A stretch of 64,000 nt of DNA from Mansonella perstans (GCA_037074765.1 JBAMDO010000579.1:310001-374000); one strand, 5' to 3'. Shown: positions 13,011 through 25,875, counted from the first letter of the stretch. Made by a program: numbers and translations. Notes: generated by a model from the letters alone, not told the origin.

Positions 13011-13017
13011 TATCACG

Positions 13018-13212
13018 CATACTTATTAATGTTTGGTGCCACGTAAGTATACTTATTAATGTTTGGTACCACGTAAGTATACTTACTAATGTTTGGTACC
13101 ACGTAAATATACTTACTAATGTTCGGTACCACGTAAGTATATTTATTAATGTTTGGTATCACGTAAGTATACTTATTAATGTTTGGCACCACGTAAGTAT
13201 ACTTATTAATGC
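13018..13212. repeat. minisatellite, 30-bp unit, about 6.5 copies
   Basis: Tandem copies of a 30-base unit of the form acttattaatgtttggtacc plus acgtaagtat, with a few point changes between copies. Because 30 is divisible by 3, the minus strand stays open and encodes a 10-residue repeat (NINKYTYVVP). There is no other coding sign, so it is treated as a non-coding minisatellite. Confidence 0.9.
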
Positions 13213-13215
13213 TTT

Positions 13216-13806
13216 GTCGCAAATCCCCTCTCTATTTCAAGCCTAAAATATTTGTTGACAAAGGTTAAAATTAAAGGACGGGAATGAAATTTTGCATTGG
13301 AGACATTGGAAAACGTTTTTAGGTACGGGATGCATTTATTTCATTCTGGAATGTATCAATGCATTTCGCGAATTATCAAAGTATTATGGTGAGTGGTCGA
13401 TTTCTTCACGGTGTCTTTCATACTTCTTTGTTCTGAACAAATTTAGGTAACCTTTTTCCATCCTTGGTACTTTTTAAAATTCCTAAATCATATCAATCTA
13501 TTCCAGGATTGCATTCGCTTAGTCAACCTAAACGCAGCGCTTCATAGGACGAAGTGCGGCAATCTGTTAATCAAATTCATCAATACTTATTCTGAGCGGG
13601 GATAGCAGGATTTTCTTTAGAAAATGACGAATTTGAGAAACATTGATCAATATTTTTTCCTTCATTCTAGCATATTTTAGACGTATTTTAAATTCGTATT
13701 ATTTTGCACGTATTTTAAGTTGCTCAATTTTAAATCCTTTAGATTTTAACACGTTTTAACCGCTCCACGAACTGAAATTATCCAAATAGGGGAAAACACT
13801 GAAGAA
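13216..13806. other. upstream region of the STAR/KH gene
   Basis: No coding exon seen. It holds possible untranslated leader sequence: aaataggggaaaacactgaa precedes the ATG at 13807, and the aaatag there could be the trans-splice or last 5'-UTR acceptor. Confidence 0.5.
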
Positions 13807-16169
13807 ATGGCCGCTACAGCAGCAGCACCAGGAGCAGACTTCCATTATGGCAATGCAGCGGGCGGTGGGGCTGGATATAATGGAGCGGTATGTGTTTATA
13901 TTGTTATAACAGTCTTTAATTGGAAAGTGCAAATAATTGATTGACTCAGAAGCTTTTCATTTAGATGAATTTTTTTCAAGTTTTTAATTGGTTAATTGGG
14001 TATTTTGAGTCACAGGACCTCGATTATCAAGGGAATGTTGATACACGGAATGCCCAATTATAGCTAAATTTGAAGAATCATGAGTTCCTTTTTTTTTTTC
14101 GCTTTATATGTAATAATTGGTACTGATAATTTATGTTGTTTTAACAAGTAGATTAATTTCGGAATGACTTCAGGGTGGGCCGCCAGGAGCTTTCCCTGGT
14201 GGTTATGGTGGTGCTCCAGGAGGTTATGGAGGATATGGTGCTCCAGGATATGGAGGTTATGGTGGTTACGGTTATATGGATACTCAAAGTCCCCTTGATG
14301 CCGAAATTCAAGTTCGTGATTTCATTATTACAAGGAGCAACGAAAAGATGATAGTAAACACTGATGTGTAATAAATATGGCTATTTGCTCTGATTACGAT
14401 ATTAAACTGACAGATATGAAAGGGAAGGGAAGTAGTTCGTCCGCCAAGGAAGTTTTGTATAAGTAGTGTTTGACAGTTTTTTCATTCTTTTTAGTTTAGC
14501 TGTAACTCATGTTCACCTTTACTTCAAGATATTACTGAAAGGTCAGTTGCTAGTCAAGCAAATGTTCAAGTGATTCCGTAACAGAGCTTGCTGCTCACTC
14601 GCTGATATTTCCTTACAGCACAAGGCAAGGAATATATTCCTGATATTCTGATGAAGAATTTCAACATCATTTGGTTTCCAGGTCGTAATTCGAGAAATAC
14701 ACAATGAGCAGCAACTGATGGAACAAGGTGGTGAATGGGGTGAACAGTTCAAAAATGCAAAACGATTATTAGCTGCTGAAGCAGACAAACTGGAAAATTC
14801 TATTGACCCAGAATGGCTTGAAGTTGATATTGCTAAACCAATTAAAGTCTCTAAGAAGGTTAAATTTCAGTTGATTTCTCTTTTGTCAACTATGTTTAAT
14901 GTTCAATTAATTGCTATTCTTATCACTAATGTTACATTGTTCTAAGGGGAACAATTAAGGCCAGAAAGAAATTTGCGACTTCTACATTTTAAACATATTA
15001 TTTTAATAAATACTTTCTCTTTTCAGGTTCTGATTCCCAACTTCAGGCACCCTCATTTTAATTTTGTTGGTAAAATTTTGGGACCGAAAGGAGCAACGTT
15101 GCAAGCTATGGCGAAACAGTTCAAGTGTCACATTTATGTACTTGGTCGTGGTTCCACTAAAGATCGCGCTAAGGTCTTTATAAATTTTTCATATTCATAA
15201 TTCCGAAATGACAATAAAATGATTAGGAATCGCTATTATTAATCCATTCTCTTAATCGAAGATCACTTGAAAATCTAAAAATCATTCGGACTTTTTCAAC
15301 AGGAACAGGAATTACTGCAAAGTGGAGATCCACAATATGCCCATTATGGTGGGCCACTTCATGTAAAAGTAGAAACAATTGCGCCTGCACATGTTGCCTA
15401 TCAGCGAATAGCAGGCGTTTTAGAGCAGCTTTCCGGTACTCTGCAACCGGTAAGTTGTTGATCTCCCTTTTTTCATTGGTAAAATTCTTATGTTAATAAC
15501 TTTTTGGAGTGAATGTGCGTGTATTTGTCGTTTCCAGTTATTCATTAACCATGTTGAATGGTGAAAATCCAATTCTCAGTTTTTATAAGACATTAATTCA
15601 ATACTTTAGTCCTATCAGCATCGCTTGATAATTCATTTGATTAGTTCTGCCAAATCAAGTAGGTGTTTTGTTTTAAGAAGTGTTCTGGAAAGCATTTTTG
15701 ATCGGCGCTGGCTAATTTACTAAAAAAATCTTTCAGACACGAGATGAAGCTTTTGACAAAATGAGTAATCAAGGTGGAGGCGCAGGCGATGGTGGTGAAA
15801 AAGGTATTCGTTTTGGTTGGATCTCCGAGTTTAGTAATTTTCTCGAAACAGTTTCTGAAATTTTTTTTTGTAGTAGATGGTGGAGAAGATGGTGGTGAGG
15901 ATCAGCCAGGTGGGGGAGCAATGCGAGGAGGAAGAGGAGGTTTCCGTGGTGGTCGAGGTGGGGAACGTGGTGGTTTCCGAGGACGTGGTGGTGATCGAGG
16001 AGGAATGCAACGTGGTGCTTACAGAGGCGTTCGAGGTGGTGGTGATCGTGGAGGGTAAGAAAAATACTTTTTTATGTCATAATAACTGAGTAATATTCTA
16101 CTTCCGACAGCATCACTATTTATCTTGTTTTCATATTATATTTGTTGTTTCAGGTATCGCCCATATTAA
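13807..16169 (+). CDS. STAR-family KH RNA-binding protein with RGG tail
   Basis: Eight exons: 13807-13887, 14174-14311, 14682-14858, 15027-15173, 15303-15449, 15737-15803, 15874-16054, 16154-16169; all phases agree, about 318 residues. The N-terminus is Gly/Tyr/Pro-rich (GGYGGYGAPGYGGYGGYGYM). A STAR core follows: a helical lead-in with EEL-like spacing (EQFKNAKRLLAAEADKLENS), then a KH domain with VLIPNFRHPHFNFVGKILGP, the GPKG loop, the variable loop LGRGSTKDRAKEQELLQ and GDPQYAHYGGPLHVKVE, typical of Sam68/KHDRBS proteins. The C-terminus has many RGG/GGR motifs (RGGFRGGRGGERGG) and ends GGYRPY, an arginine-methylation-type region. Role: nuclear RNA binding and splicing control, by family. 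The exon 2 donor (gttcgt) is weak. It resembles Sam68-like rather than GLD-1/QKI members. Confidence 0.93.
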
Positions 16170-19100
16170 ATGCAATCATAAATAACCCATGTCTTCAATA
16201 ATCCTACAATTCCAAATTAAATTAATCTAAAAATGTTTTCATCCGCTTTTTTGGGCTCTTTCTCATATCCTCTCCAATTTTTGGTCTACGGATCTCAGCA
16301 AATCATCACATTCTGTAACAATACAAATATGGTTAGTTGTGTTTTTTTTTTTTTTGAAATGGGTTTCTACGGCTCGACGGGGGTAACAAAATTAGGCTAA
16401 TAACACAGGTGATTTTGAGTTTTTCTAGAAATTTTGCTTCTGAAAATTTGTTCTTGTCAGCTTGCTTTTGTTGTTATCTTGTTATGTTATATAATTCTCA
16501 TCTTGCTCTCATTCAGTCAATTCGATCTCTGTTACTTTTATTTTGACTTTCATTGGATTATTCAGCAGTAATTAAAAAACCTTAATTCAATCTTCATAAA
16601 AAAATGTAATAAGTACCTTCTAATAATAAGCAAGCTGTTTGAACACTCAGGAGGTAAAGCAATAAAAATATATTCAATCAATGCAATGAAATATAATTTA
16701 TCTTACAGGTGGTATCGAGCTTCCTCACTCAAACATAAAAGCTAAACTTAAATAATCGGCAATCTTCAAATTAAACTCTCTCAAATGAAAGTGATGAATG
16801 AGAAAGAGAAAATTGGATGGTCACGCTGAGATCTGCAAATTTTTAAAAAGCATAAATTAAATTTTTCAGTGTTAAATTTTTAAATTTCCAGTGTTAAGTA
16901 TTACTTTTGCTTTTTTGTTTTTTTTAAGTGGTAATATTCATTTCATTAGAACTTAGTCGTTATTTTAATAACATCGGTTGCGGGTGGTGCTGTATAGATT
17001 TTGGCGGTGCATGGATTGGCTTAAATAATTCAAAATCTGGCGCGTACGATATGCGTAGCACTTCCCGTCCTGTATTAAAGCGCATTTAAAATTTTTTTTT
17101 TTTTTTTGCATTGCTTATTAAAAATGCAGGTCACCCTTGACTTTGGTGGCCGTATTCATAGAGGTGACAATCCATACTAGATCTACTTACATTAACTATT
17201 AAGGTGCTAGGTTTAAGAGGGAATAAATATAGCAGCCCATCCGCAGCTTCTTTCAAATGTTAAAATTTGTTCACAGTTATATTGCTCGAATCCACCAGTA
17301 AAATGTTGTTTTGTTAATGTGGGGTTTTGTCTAACATTAAATCAGTAATGATGTGGTAATTTCGGACTGCAAACTTTGTTGGAAATTTTTGAGGGGAAAA
17401 ATCTGTTAAGAATATAGATAAAAGTAATAGTAATTCTAAAAATTATTAGGAAAAAATAACTTGTGGATGAGGTCTCGGAGTGAGATCATGAATTAGAGAA
17501 AAAATTTTTGTGTTCTCTACAAGCCTTCTGCAAGAAATTTAACAGTAGGGAAAAAATTTCTTTGTTTCTGCAATTATAAACGAGCTGTTGATATTTATTA
17601 GGTGATATCTGAAGAGCAACGTTGTAATACGCATCTTCTTGTAAGATCTTAAATTCTGCTTAAGTAATAATAAGTACACAAGATCCGTATCTACCATCCA
17701 GACTATAATATATTTATATAACTTAATCATATATTTAAACCCAAAATATACAGGTTGTTTCACCTGTTAAATGAACTGATAATAGAATTTGACAAGGATT
17801 TTGGTGCTGCTAATTGTATTCTTGTTCACCTTTGATTCTAAGAGGTCAAAATATGCTCATGTCTAGAAATAGAGAAAATAAGTGACATTTAAATACAGAA
17901 AATATGCAGTATTAGTTTTGGATAGCAGTTATCTGTCTTTAGCTCTTCTTTCTGCGTAAACTGAGAGATCAGCTGGGTGAAAAGGAGAGTGTTATATTTT
18001 GTCGTAATTTTATTTGAAATAACGGAATCTCAAATTCTTCTGTATAATGAATATCTAAACTGCAATATTTAACGAACAAGGAACAAAAATTGTTTTAAAA
18101 AAACCGAAAAAGATGGATGTAAGTCGGCCATTTAATTATATATGGTTAAGTTTTCGGATATTTGTGGAATGTTAAGGTAAGACTTAAGCGAAATCTAACT
18201 TTCACCGTAGATTAAATCCAAATTATAATAAAAATAAAATTCGGAACAACTTCCATTATTTTCCAGAAAAATGATTTCATAGTGTTATAAGTGAATTTGG
18301 ATATTTATTATAACTATCTATATTTCAGGAGCATTGATCCTATATATTCGGGTAATTTTCATCGATCTGTGACTACGTGATGCGGTGTTAGCTTTGGATA
18401 ACGGTGATCTCATTGTGTTACCAGTGCCATTATTATGTTTCAAAGTTTCTGTTATTGTTATATAAATATTCCTGATTTACATCAATTTTTTCCAATAAAT
18501 TTTTTTAATAATACTGATTTTGATAACGTAGAACTCGTTTTTTTTCGAGATCAGATATCTCTACAGATGAGATTTGCAAAGTTTTTTTAAGCTATGAAAT
18601 TGAATTGCAATGGAAATATTAGCAATTTTTAATTTAACAATTTTTTCAATGTATAATTTCTATAGGTAATCTTCATTTGTCAAATTTGTAACAGGTACAA
18701 ATTACTACACTCAAATCCCTGTTACATCTTTTTACGAACAAAGGTTAGAAGTTAACCAATAAAAAAAATGTTATACTTATAGGCTATTTATAAAATGAGC
18801 TATGGCATTGGCGAAACTTTAACATTTGGCATGAAATTTTCGATTAGAAGAAAAAATACATCCGGAATGCTTTGGATAATGAGCAATGAAGTGCTTTTGG
18901 TGTTTATATGATTCCCAAAAAATGCATTTTTATGTCATTCTTGGAAAAATGGGTTATTGTTATAGGATTAGTAATTTATTTGTCGAGAGATGTATGAATT
19001 TTTGAAAAATAAGCTTTTGAATTTAACTCACTTGTTAGCATTTTGCCGATACCTTTTTTATATCTATGATGTGCTATGGCAGTGTAAGAGCTGCAAAATA

Positions 19101-19870
19101 TTGGAAAACGATGAATGAATGGAATGATGAGCGGCAACATTGTAAGGATGAAGAACAAGTGATGTTGCAAAGTATTGGAATAGAAAATCTTTACATCGTA
19201 GGATATTTTTGCGTTATACATTCATTGCTTAAAGCAAAAAGTGATTTTAAAGAAAACCATTGACAGATTTTATGGCAAATACCGGGAAGAAATCGGAATA
19301 GTACGGATGGACTTTGTGTTTATTGGATGAAATGAAATAAGCTTATTAGATGAAAAGATTTCGTTCGAATCAAAAGATTTACTTTCATATTTTTAGAGTT
19401 AATTGGTGAAGGAAATTTTTAAGTTGATACTAGTGAAATTAATCGATGTTATTGTGGTTATTTCATTGATATTGATTGTTCGTGATGACACTAGTTATCT
19501 ATTATGTAAATATGTTGTGTATAAAATGGGCAAAATACTAGAAGTATTACGCTTTCAGCATTTCTTATAGTTGAAAAAAAATATTTTTGTCCTATTTACT
19601 AGGAAACAAATCGTTCTATACTTCTCTATTTCTTTCATTTAAATTTTATTAAAAGGGATAGGTCAAGTCGAGATTGCAATTGAATTGTGATTACATAGGA
19701 TTTCGTAGTTTCTTTGTAAACATACCATTATTTTTTGCTTCAACTTATTGAGCTAACTTCAATGACTTTTTGAACTTCTTCATTCTGTCCAGTTTCTTCG
19801 AACTACCTGCGAAATGTCCATTCATTGATTTAAATTTATGCCAAGATTTTGCAGCACTTCTAAATTCGAT
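16170..19870. other. intergenic between STAR/KH and FKBP genes
   Basis: About 3.7 kb, AT-rich, with no supported exon. An aataaa at about 16660 could serve as a distal poly(A) signal of the STAR gene. A GC-richer patch at 17035-17088 ends in a run of about 17 T. A gcag acceptor ends at 19854, just before the FKBP start codon. Confidence 0.55.
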
Positions 19871-20730
19871 ATGCCTGTGAAAATCGATACTAACAAGGAA
19901 GGCGATGGTTAGTTTATTGTTCCACATTTCGGTCGTTAATATTATTGACAATTTCATGACCTTTTTTAGTTCATATGTTGACTTTATTTTTTAAAAAAAA
20001 AAACTGATCTCTGATGGTGGATCTGCCCAATATTTACTTGAGTTTTCTGAAATATATGATATGCATAGTCAAGTTTTTGCTCTTTATGATAATGGGAAGT
20101 AATCTTAGTTCAGTCTTAGTTCAGAAGTCTTGCAACAGAGTTAAACTGTTCCAGTAGGTTTTCAAAGAATAAATTTTAGTTATTTTCAGGTCAAACATTC
20201 CCGAAAACAGGACAAACAGTAACTTGTCACTATGTGTTGACTTTGGAAAATGGAGAAGAGGTAAAGTTTGTTTCAACGATTCAAGTGTAATTCTTTCACT
20301 GGAAGTCTTATTTTTATTGATATTTCTATTGATTTTTCAACGTTTAATTAGAGTGCTTTTAGGTAGACAGTTCACGTTCACGTGGCAAGCCATTTAAATT
20401 CAAGATCGGTGCCGGTGAAGTCATCAAAGGATGGGACGAAGGTGTTGCAAAGGTTTTATTTGTCAGATATATTCAAATTAATTGTGATTACTTCTAATTT
20501 TAGCATGCTAAATTTTTTTATGGTTAGTCATCTGCCATGAATAGATGTTGAACAAATTAGTATGTACAATAAAGTCGAATTTAAGAACATGTGATTTACA
20601 GATGTCTGTTGGCCAACGTGCAAAGTTGACAGTTTCATCAGATCTTGGTTATGGTAGTAGAGGAATTCCAGGCGCTATACCACCAAATTCAACTCTGATT
20701 TTTGATGTTGAACTCCTTGGTGTGGAATAA
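19871..20730 (+). CDS. fkb-2: FKBP12-type peptidyl-prolyl cis-trans isomerase
   Basis: Cytosolic proline isomerase of the FK506-binding family, 108 residues, the full FKBP12 length. Four exons: 19871-19907, 20190-20260, 20363-20452, 20602-20730, phases 1, 0, 0. The small first exon encodes [12 protein letters not shown] and ends at a gttagt donor; it follows a gcag acceptor 16 bases upstream, probably trans-spliced. Pocket residues visible: Y27, D38, F47, V56-I57, W60, Y83 and F100 ([32 protein letters not shown]). Human F36 is replaced by V37 (ENGEEVDSSR), as nematode FKB-2 proteins also carry a small aliphatic residue there. The stop codon overlaps an AATAAA at 20726-20731. The symbol is by similarity to C. 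elegans FKB-2. Confidence 0.95.
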
Positions 20731-21956
20731 ATGAAGGTGGCGACCTTACTTGTGTGTTCAGTCGCTGCCATCTACCTCCAGTTATCTCTGCTTATCTTCA
20801 GTCATTGTTTTTAAAAGTGCTAAAGGCTATTTTGCATCAGTTGAATCTTTAAATTTAGTTTCACACTTTCACTGAGGTTTAAACTTTTTTTGAAAACATT
20901 TATATGATTTATCTTTTTCTCTCTCTCACTCACATTGGTTTTATTATTCCAACTTATTAATTTATATCCTCTTTCATTGATAAAAATGTCCCAAACAGCC
21001 ACTTATTGTGTTGTTCTTTCACAGTAACATGCTAATGAAGTTTGTTTTGCATCCTTAAGATGTTTATGCTTAATTGCTAGTAAAAAATTTTTTTCTTCAA
21101 CTATAATCTACCGTTGGAAATTAAATAGCTTTGTTATAACTCTTTGATATCTCTCCGTTTTGTTTGTAACTTTCAGACTAAACAATTTTTTTTTTTTTTT
21201 TTGCAAAAAGAGTTGAAAATTATGAATTTCATTTCCTATACTTTCTTTTTCTTTGGTTCAGTTTACTGTCCAATAGAAAAATGATCGATTTTCGGACGAA
21301 TCACTATGAGTAAATTTTTGAACTCAAGTACAGAGCTAAACAGGTAGTAAAAATTATGAATCAGTAAAAGTAAAGTGGATGGGTCAAAAGTCAGAAATCC
21401 AGGATCTTCGATATCTTATGAAACAAGAAGTGGTAATCTGTGACATTCTAGGTTCCCGGTGATGAAAGTTGGCGCTTGAACAACTTTTCATAAACAAACT
21501 GTGATTTTGTTAGATTCATAAGCAATCTGTTCATCGTATTCCCAGCCTGCTTGAGTTAACTGAGAATATATTTGATACAATTCAGGTTGATAATTTATCA
21601 AAGCATGAAACATTATTAATATGGGGGTTCGTATTTTTTCTATTTTTATTGTAGATTTTAGGATATGCGCGATCAAAACATGACTGAAAATTGTCTGATG
21701 AAGCAGAAAGTAACTAAAACGAGGATAATGACGTGACCATATTTTCAGAATCTGTGTTAGCTCTGGATTGGTAAACAGTTCTTAATTATTGAAAAGTTCA
21801 AGTGAAGCTTTGATGAAATGTGGAATCAACGATTACTTCAGGTTTTTAGAAAAAGTTATTTACTGAATGTTTCACCATCCACATCAGTAATTCGATCAGG
21901 TGAATTTCAGGAAACATAATTCAGAATTCTTATCATTGATTGTATTAACCGAAAGA
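20731..21956. other. intergenic between FKBP and NFU1 genes
   Basis: About 1.2 kb, AT-rich, with homopolymer T runs (for example near 21188). It includes the 3' UTR of the FKBP gene. No further exon supported. Confidence 0.55.
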
Positions 21957-23304
21957 ATGCTAGCATTGTTGGCCATAAGCTGTTTTAAATTTCATTTCTC
22001 ATTTCTCTATTTCCAAAGTATCGGAAAGCCATTTTTTCCATTAACTATAATGAAAAAATACATGAGAGAGTCTTAATAGTATACAAATACGAAATAACTT
22101 TCCAATGATCTGCAAGAATTTGTTTTTTTTTTTTTTACTTTCTTTTCAACTAATAGTTAAAATTGTAGCTCGGAGTATGTTTATCCAAGTACACGAGACT
22201 CCTAATCCAGCAACTCTAAAATTTATTCCGGGTAAAATTATTATGGGAAAAGGTAAAGGAACGCTTGATTTTAGTAACTCCTTGTCTGCGAAAAAAAGTC
22301 CACTGGCCATGTAAGTTTTCATATTACCTGTTTTTACGTGAAACGTTGCGTAAATCATGATGCATATTATCAATATTTAGAATACTTATGAATCAGAAAA
22401 AAAAAACAGATTCGAATTTTATTCAATCGAAATTTATATAAATATAAATTGAAAGTAATCTAATAAAAGTAAAGTTAGGACATTTTTCTTTTTTTTTTAC
22501 AGGCAACTGTTCCGAATTAATGGTGTGAAAAGTATTTTCTTCGGTGAAGACTATGTAACGATTACAAAACAAAATGAAATTGATGATTGGGCACTCTTGA
22601 AACCTGAAATTTTTGCAGTACTTATGGATTACCTCCAATCTGAAAAACCAATCGTTAATGAAGGTGAAATGCCAAATGGTCCTAAAGATACTGGTGTGTT
22701 TTTGCGACTTTCTTTTAAATTTAAATTTGCGATGTTCAATTTTTTACTTCATATGTTGCTAGAATTGTTTTTATTATTGAAGAAATACATCCGGATGATA
22801 GTGATACAGTGGCAATGATCAAGGAATTATTGGAATGCCGTATAAAACCAATGGTACAAGAAGATGGTGGTGATGTGATATATAAAGATTTCCGCGATGG
22901 TATAGTGTATCTTAAAATGCAGGTAATGAGTTAGCAAAAGTTGAAGTGAAATTTTCTTGTTTAGTTTTGCAATTACTATTTCTTTTATTGTCATCTTTCA
23001 CAGATTTGATTTTATCTCGAACATTTCGATATACTCTTCTGTTTCTTCAAAATCAGAACTATTTTATTTCCAGAGTTTTCCAGTGACCAATAGTAATACT
23101 TTCCAGGGATCGTGTACGGGTTGCCCTAGTTCATCGGTGACACTTCAGTCCGGCATCAAAAACATGTTACAGTTTTATGTGCCTGAAGTAAAGGATGTTG
23201 CCGAGGTGAAAGATGAGGTAGATGATGTTTTGAATTCGGCTTTCGATGATCTAATGAGCAAAATTAGGGTAAAAGCGAAAACGAATGAGCGGAATAAAGA
23301 ATGA
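21957..23304 (+). CDS. nfu-1: NFU1-type mitochondrial iron-sulfur cluster scaffold
   Basis: Carries and delivers Fe-S clusters in mitochondria. Core exons: 22169-22310, 22503-22693, 22783-22922, 23107-23304; 220 residues from the Met at 22177 ([19 protein letters not shown]). The N-terminal Nfu domain is followed by the C-terminal NifU domain with [15 protein letters not shown] and the cluster-binding C158-x2-C161 in [10 protein letters not shown]. The order and length match human NFU1, which has a targeting peptide before MFIQ. A matching upstream exon is proposed at 21957-22017 ([20 protein letters not shown], donor gtatcg, phase 1), which joins in frame to give TRSMFIQ; this part is much less certain than the rest. 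An AATAAA lies at 23371, 67 bases past the stop. Symbol by similarity. Confidence 0.93.
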
Positions 23305-23370
23305 TCTTCAACTGCTTTAAATAGTGCAAAATGAGAAGTATGATTGTGAAATTTTGGCAATATAATTTCT

Positions 23371-23376
23371 AATAAA
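23371..23376 (+). terminator. poly(A) signal of the NFU1 gene
   Basis: Canonical AATAAA 67 bases after the NFU1 stop codon, a normal distance for nematode 3' ends. Confidence 0.5.
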
Positions 23377-25246
23377 TGCTACTGCTGAGTTCTGTTGCAG
23401 TAAAGTTTCAGTAAAGCAAACCAAGCATGCATACTGTCCCGCATGCATGGGATCTGGTGAATACAGATCACTAGCTGTTGTAAGATACGCAAATCTAACG
23501 AGTAACACCAGAGTATGCGATCGATATATCGGTGTATTCGATGATTTATTCTTGGTTTTAATGTAGTATAAAGTTTCAGTTCGTATACGTTATGTCACTA
23601 CAGAAATATACTATACCATATCCGACTTCTATATTTGATCCATTCTAATCTACACATATTTTTAAAACAGAATGAGTCTTTCACGCATACAATAAGCTAA
23701 AATTAGAACAGATCTATTTTTTGGTAGTTTTTTCCGAGTGAATAAATTTCTCAGATACAGTCATTCGAATTTTTGAATTTTAAATCTGATATGAATGAAG
23801 GAAGCATCCATTGATACATACAATACCATATCTGTATTTGAACGGAAATAACGTAATCACGTATCGCGCTCCGTGCGACGATTAGATTCTGATGTGATAT
23901 ACGAAGTGGAGCATCCCTTAGGGTCACTTCTCGTTAGCATTAACTTCACTCATTACCTCTCTTTATTGCATAGCGCGGCAATACGGCCGAATGTTTGCCT
24001 GCTTTTTTTTTTCCTGTTTTACGTGAACTTCAGGTAGGAAGTTTACTTGACCTTTATTTTGGGTACGTGGAAGTGGATAAAAATGGATGGTACAGAATGA
24101 AAGAGGTGAACAAATACGTGTAATATTTGTTAGAGGATAGTAAAGGAAATCACGTTAGTTCTTTAAAATTTAAACTGGAAAACTCAGGAAGATATTTTCT
24201 ATCATAAATAAAGATAAGAAAAATGATTAACGTTGATGAAAGAAAAAAAGAAAAGGAAATTACTAGGAAGAATTGATGAGAAGTTTGATAGTATAAGATA
24301 GATAAATTTGATATGAAATATTATTGTTATTTAATTATTAATTTCATTTATTTCAGATTTATTTATAATGAAAAAAATTAAATGTATTCTTCTTAGAATT
24401 TAAGGAATGATTGATGTATGAATTAAGCAATGAATAATTTGCAGATGCTAAAACTTTTCAAATTTTAGCATTGAAGATTGATTGGAAAACAAGAAGAATG
24501 AAATTTAAACTTTCTTCAGGTATATCTGGATGAGAAAAACTTAAGAACTGAAGGTTATGAAGATTTTGCTTATATTAGGCTGGAATTAAATAAATTAAAT
24601 TAGAAATTTTTAGAATGCAAAGAATTTGGAAGCATCTAGTTGTAGATTTGTCAAGTTCTTGGAACTGTTAAAAAGACATAAGTTAATTCATATCTTGTAT
24701 TTCTGTGAAATTCTAAGTATAGCATATGAGCAGTTCGTCATATATAATGATTTTTTAGCTCCAATTTGCATTCATATATTTGTTATGATATGCATTTTTA
24801 ATTTGTCACATATCATTGTTTTTGGTAAATATGTAATTTGGAAATTTCTGGATAAAAAATGACAATGCTTCGTGTTTTCGACTGTTATATGCTGGTTGAT
24901 TATTTCCATTACTGAATTAGTCATTCAGTATGTACTATTGTCACATATAAACTTGAATTTGAGATCTAATTATAATTTTTAGTTCATCCTCCTTGTTATT
25001 TCGAACGGCTGTATGTGGATTTTAATATTGTTTTTACTCACATTTGGTAGATTTTAGAAGTTTTAACAATACTTTAGGAGATCTTAATTATCCTGCAACT
25101 CAATAGTTATGAATTTTTTGGAATTTATTGAAACAATCAATATGCGCGAAATTCCCGCGGGATTTAGTCTATTTTATGTTTTGTGTTTTTTAGATCGCTT
25201 CCAAAGTTCGCTTTCTATTTAATATCATTTCATCTCATCGTTAACT
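23377..25246. other. intergenic, with a CpG-rich patch
   Basis: Mostly AT-rich without supported exons. The stretch 23852-24033 differs: it has many CpG steps (atcgcgctccgtgcgacg) and one frame stays open about 61 codons without a Met, ending at a possible donor caggtaggaag. It may be a 5' untranslated exon, a promoter patch or an orphan exon. A strong acceptor (gtgttttttag) ends at about 25191, 56 bases before the start of the next candidate gene. Confidence 0.45.
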
Positions 25247-25875
25247 ATGTTTAAACACCTTGTAAGTTTTTTTCCGAACTGTTCGGCATTTGTATTGGAA
25301 AGTATTTTGGAATCCATTCATCTTACCTTTAGTTATTACTCTATCCGGACATTACTGTATAAATGTAGTAGAAATTATCCAGAAATTTTCAGGTATCTTT
25401 TGGTGTTGGAATTTATGTTGGTATTTATCTGGATCAGAATCGTCAGGTGTTTTTATTGTTATTTTAATCAAATTGAATAGCGCTGTTAAGAATGATTCCG
25501 AAAAATTAAAATTGGAAAAAGGATATGAGCTTGAAAAAGTTTTTTGAAAATAATTATAAAAATGATATGAAATAGAGGTAGTGAAATGTTGTGATTGAAA
25601 TGGAAGAATACTGTGAAGATGTTTGATGAGAATTAATAGAAATGCAGTTTGAAAAAAGTATTTCAGTTAAAATTGAGAAAATAAAAAAATTGTTTTAGAT
25701 TAGTGTGCTTCCTTCGCCGAAAGAGTTGTTTAGTCGCTTCCTGGACGAAGCCGATCATTTCTTGACAGGTGTTCGTGAAGAAAACGAGAGTAACCGTGAT
25801 CACCTGAGAAAGGTGGAAGACGATTTCTTCAAGGATGTAGAAGATTGGTTCAAACCGAAAAAGCGTTTTCCGTAA
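25247..25875 (+). CDS. possible small two-exon protein, 63 residues
   Basis: Exon 25247-25261 encodes MFKHL and ends at a good gtaagt donor. Exon 25699-25875 follows ttgttttag and is entered in the same phase. It reads ISVLPSPKELFSRF, then a very polar helix-forming region (REENESNRDHLRKVEDDFF) and ends KPKKRFP. The second exon has clearly coding codon use (CTG GAC GAA GCC) in AT-rich surroundings. The ATG lies about 55 bases behind a strong acceptor (gtgttttttag), a plausible trans-splice site. No signal peptide or transmembrane segment is seen; the product would be a short amphipathic soluble peptide. No family is recognised. Further exons between the two are possible. Confidence 0.42.

Noticed and set aside
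18090..18120. First exon of the FKBP gene near gatggatgtaagt
   Set aside because: No in-frame ATG; the exon at 19871-19907 gives the full 108-residue protein in correct phase.
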